A stretch of DNA of 8,495 bases from DATBMY01 sp036554605 (GTDB lineage Bacteria; Acidobacteriota; Blastocatellia; UBA7656), in assembly GCA_036554605.1 (NCBI GenBank), contig DATBMY010000120.1:1-8495 (forward strand), read 5' to 3'. The notes below the pieces were generated by a model. It saw nothing but the letters and a program-made list of their open reading frames with translations. It had not been told where the DNA came from and made no database searches. Made by a program: the position numbers and the translations under genes. Numbering within the stretch: position 1 is the first letter of the stretch; every line of letters begins with the position of its first letter. Shown here one piece after another: positions 6,971-8,495 of this stretch.

Positions 6971-7089
6971 AGACGGCAGCGGCCATTCGCAGTATAGGAA
7001 GAGGTGTAAGCCGGTCTGGACTGCGTCGTGGACTTTTGGTAGTTCAGAAGGTGACGGCGACATTTTTTTATGAGGGTTGAATACAACGA

Positions 7090-7151
7090 CGGGTGCAAAG
7101 ATGCACAGACCCGAGGGTGGAGTATGACGCTGGTCGACTGAAACCTCGACC
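7090..7151 (+). repeat. Two adjacent imperfect hairpins in the GT2 gene leader
   Basis: In the first hairpin, GTGCA (7093-7097) pairs with TGCAC (7102-7106) around AAGA. An outer CGG/CCG helix (7090-7092 with 7111-7113) is possible with an AGAC bulge. In the second, GGTCGA (7132-7137) pairs perfectly with TCGACC (7146-7151) around an 8-nt loop. Neither is followed by a T-run. They could be parts of a structured 5' leader or protein-binding sites. Confidence 0.35.
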
Positions 7152-7162
7152 GACACTTCGTT

Positions 7163-7182
7163 GATCATGCATGATCTTGACA
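7163..7182 (+). promoter_or_regulatory. Perfect 14-bp palindrome abutting TTGACA, possible operator
   Basis: GATCATGCATGATC (7163-7176) is identical to its reverse complement and is followed immediately by TTGACA (7177-7182), a perfect sigma-70-type -35 hexamer. No good -10 lies 16-18 nt downstream, so the promoter is unproven. The palindrome has no loop and suits a dimeric regulator better than an RNA hairpin. Confidence 0.35.
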
Positions 7183-7282
7183 TAAAGTCCTGCCGCATCG
7201 CTGCCCTCGGCGCACAAATGTGGGCCCCGCCGGCCGAAGCCACGATCCTCCTATCGTTCGACTATCAAAGGGCAGCTCGCGC

Positions 7283-8311
7283 ATGAAGTTTTCGTTGATT
7301 ATCGCAACTTATAACCGCGCAGACTACCTGCGGAACACGCTCGTGAGCGTGGGCGGGCTCACGACGGCGGAAAGCTGGGAAGTTATCGTCGTCGATAATA
7401 ATTCAACCGACGGCACGAGGTCAGTCGTCGAAGAGGCGGCAAAGTGGTTCCCCGTGGACTTGCGTTACCTGTTCGAGCCGGAACAGGGAAAGAGCGCGGC
7501 CTTGAACACGGCCATCCGCGCGGCGCGCGGCGACGTGCTCGTCTTTACCGACGACGACGTGGAGGTAGAGGCCGATTGGCTCGACCAATCGGCGGAGGCG
7601 CTGGACCGACACGGGTGCGACTTCGTGGGCGGCAAGGTGCTGCCGATATGGGAAGGCCCCCGGCCCAGGTGGTTGCCGGATCGCGACGGGCAGCACTGGG
7701 CGGTCATCGCGCTGCGAGACTATGGCCCTGAGCCGATTGAGCTGGTGAACCGCTCGCCACTTGGAGTTAACATGGCGATCCGTCGTGAGGCGTTCGCGCG
7801 GCACGGCCTCTGGTGGGACAACCGCGTGGGGCGCCAGGGCAAGACGTTGCGCGGGCAGGAGCAGCGCGAGTGGTGCATGCGGGCGCGCGAGGCCGGCCTG
7901 AGAGGTTTCTACGCGCCGGACATGATCGTCCATCACATCGTCCCGCAGGACCGTCTCAATAAACGATACTTTCGCCGCTGGATGTACTGGAACGGGATAA
8001 GCCGCTCAATCCTTCACAATATGTCCGGGGCGGACATCGAGGGGCGTGAGCAGGTGAAGCCGGACCCTTCAGAAGCTTTGCGGATCGCGGGCGTGCCGGT
8101 ATATCTCATGCGCAGGTTACTGAGCCGGTGCATGAAGATATTGAGTGCACAGGCGCGCCACGACGTGGTAGGCGCGTTTGAGCACGAGATGCGTGCGTGG
8201 TTTTACGTCGGGGCGATCCGACAGCAGTGGAAGGACCGCAAGCAGCCGCAGCCCGTCGTGGCGAAAGCGATCGGTGCCGCGAGCGCGGGGCATCAGCCGG
8301 AGAACTTTTAA
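7283..8311 (+). CDS. Family 2 glycosyltransferase (GT-A fold, 342 aa)
   Basis: GT2 hallmarks run in order: the first strand FSLIIATYNRA (3-13), the nucleotide-binding VVDNNSTDGT (36-45), GKSAALNTAI (69-78), and the metal-binding DxD motif as TDDDV (89-93). Then come PLGVNMAIRREAF, which resembles the GxNxAFRR acceptor-side motif, and RGQEQREWCMRAREAG in place of the common GEDxEW-type segment. In that motif Gln194 sits where an acidic residue is often found. The enzyme should transfer a sugar from a nucleotide donor to a lipid-linked acceptor at the cytoplasmic membrane; donor and linkage are unknown. The C-terminal ~100 residues are helical and basic, possibly membrane-associated, without a clear transmembrane helix. 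The ATG at 7283 is preferred because the first strand follows at once and AAAGGG lies at 7267-7272. An in-frame ATG at 7220 would add 21 residues of non-family sequence. The flippase begins 15 nt after its stop, so the two are likely cotranscribed. Confidence 0.88.
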   Translation: MKFSLIIATYNRADYLRNTLVSVGGLTTAESWEVIVVDNNSTDGTRSVVEEAAKWFPVDLRYLFEPEQGKSAALNTAIRAARGDVLVFTDDDVEVEADWLDQSAEALDRHGCDFVGGKVLPIWEGPRPRWLPDRDGQHWAVIALRDYGPEPIELVNRSPLGVNMAIRREAFARHGLWWDNRVGRQGKTLRGQEQREWCMRAREAGLRGFYAPDMIVHHIVPQDRLNKRYFRRWMYWNGISRSILHNMSGADIEGREQVKPDPSEALRIAGVPVYLMRRLLSRCMKILSAQARHDVVGAFEHEMRAWFYVGAIRQQWKDRKQPQPVVAKAIGAASAGHQPENF

Positions 8312-8326
8312 TGGGGCGGGGGTAAG

Positions 8327-8495
8327 TTGGCAAAATCGACAAAAGAGAATAATGGTATATGGGGGACTGACGAAAGTCAGATCAAACTGATTGCCCGCAA
8401 CGTCACGACCGACTACCTGGCCATAGCGGTCAACATTATAACGGGGATGCTGCTGCTTCCCTTTAACGTGGCGCACCTTGGCAAGTCGGCTTACG
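8327..8495 (+). CDS. Wzx-type oligosaccharide flippase, N-terminal fragment
   Basis: From a TTG at 8327 the frame stays open to the window end (56 codons). After a hydrophilic start (MAKSTKENN) it reads QIKLIARNVTTDYLAIAVNI, then a hydrophobic stretch with PFNVAHLGKSAY. This is the classic opening of polysaccharide biosynthesis/MVF-superfamily flippases, which start near LxxNxxxxxL and carry a HLG-xxxYG motif after the first transmembrane helix. Such proteins (12-14 helices) flip undecaprenyl-linked oligosaccharide across the inner membrane. No in-frame ATG or GTG lies upstream before the TAA at 8309-8311. A G-rich SD-like stretch (8318-8322) sits 4 nt before the TTG, so TTG is the best start. 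The rest lies beyond the window. Confidence 0.75.
   Translation, partial: MAKSTKENNGIWGTDESQIKLIARNVTTDYLAIAVNIITGMLLLPFNVAHLGKSAY

Larger units (their letters stand above)
6890..7282 (+). other. 393-nt gene-free region with clustered inverted repeats
   Basis: No + strand reading frame here has convincing coding character, and the reverse frames that cross it overlap the real beta-helix gene. It holds a weak terminator-like stem at 6947-6970, T-runs at 6965-6970 and 7063-7069, and hairpin-forming repeats at 7090-7113, 7132-7151 and 7242-7257. A perfect palindrome at 7163-7176 abuts a TTGACA. It probably contains the end of the beta-helix transcript and the leader and promoter of the GT2-flippase unit. 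No known riboswitch, tRNA or CRISPR pattern was recognised. Confidence 0.6.

Noticed and set aside
7022..7069. Hairpin CTTTTG/CAGAAG upstream of a seven-T run as a terminator
   Set aside because: The stem contains a wobble pair and ends about 14 nt before the T-run, too far for an intrinsic terminator.
6773..7243. Minus-strand ORF across the long intergenic region
   Set aside because: It overlaps the 3' end of the well-supported beta-helix gene, shows no recognisable domain, and has no clear SD on that strand.

Overview
The window is a stretch of a bacterial cell-surface or exopolysaccharide biosynthesis locus. All eight recognisable genes lie on the + strand. The DNA is GC-rich, with tightly packed genes, mostly ATG starts and some TTG, and Shine-Dalgarno motifs before most genes. 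Nothing fixes the species. The gene mix suits a soil or environmental Gram-negative-type bacterium (for example Acidobacteriota or Proteobacteria), but this is only an impression.

Layout. (1) 1-221: C-terminal end of a GT-B (GT4-type) glycosyltransferase. (2) 221-1087: class I SAM-dependent methyltransferase, coupled to it by a TGATG stop/start overlap. (3) 1123-3078: AsnB-type glutamine-dependent amidotransferase, followed at once by a strong GC hairpin. (4) 3223-4092: Formyl_trans_N family N-formyltransferase. (5) 4097-5131: NodB-type polysaccharide deacetylase without a signal peptide, starting 4 nt after gene 4. (6) A probable short terminator (5164-5185) and a possible extended -10 promoter (5212-5220) separate this block from a secreted right-handed beta-helix protein at 5279-6889. 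(7) 6890-7282: the only long gene-free stretch (393 nt), rich in inverted repeats, including a perfect 14-bp palindrome. (8) 7283-8311: GT2 glycosyltransferase. (9) 8327 to the window end: start of a Wzx-type oligosaccharide flippase with a TTG start.

How they fit together. Glycosyltransferases build a lipid-linked oligosaccharide in the cytoplasm. The methyltransferase, amidotransferase, formyltransferase and deacetylase would decorate sugars or sugar precursors. The flippase would export the unit. The secreted beta-helix protein would act on, or bind, the finished polymer outside the cytoplasm. The most suggestive combination is a cytoplasmic-looking deacetylase directly coupled to a formyltransferase, next to an amidotransferase. 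Together these could exchange N-acetyl for N-formyl groups and amidate a uronic acid. This is inference from family and context. No exosortase, PEP-CTERM tail, CRISPR array, tRNA, rRNA, transposase or phage gene was seen.
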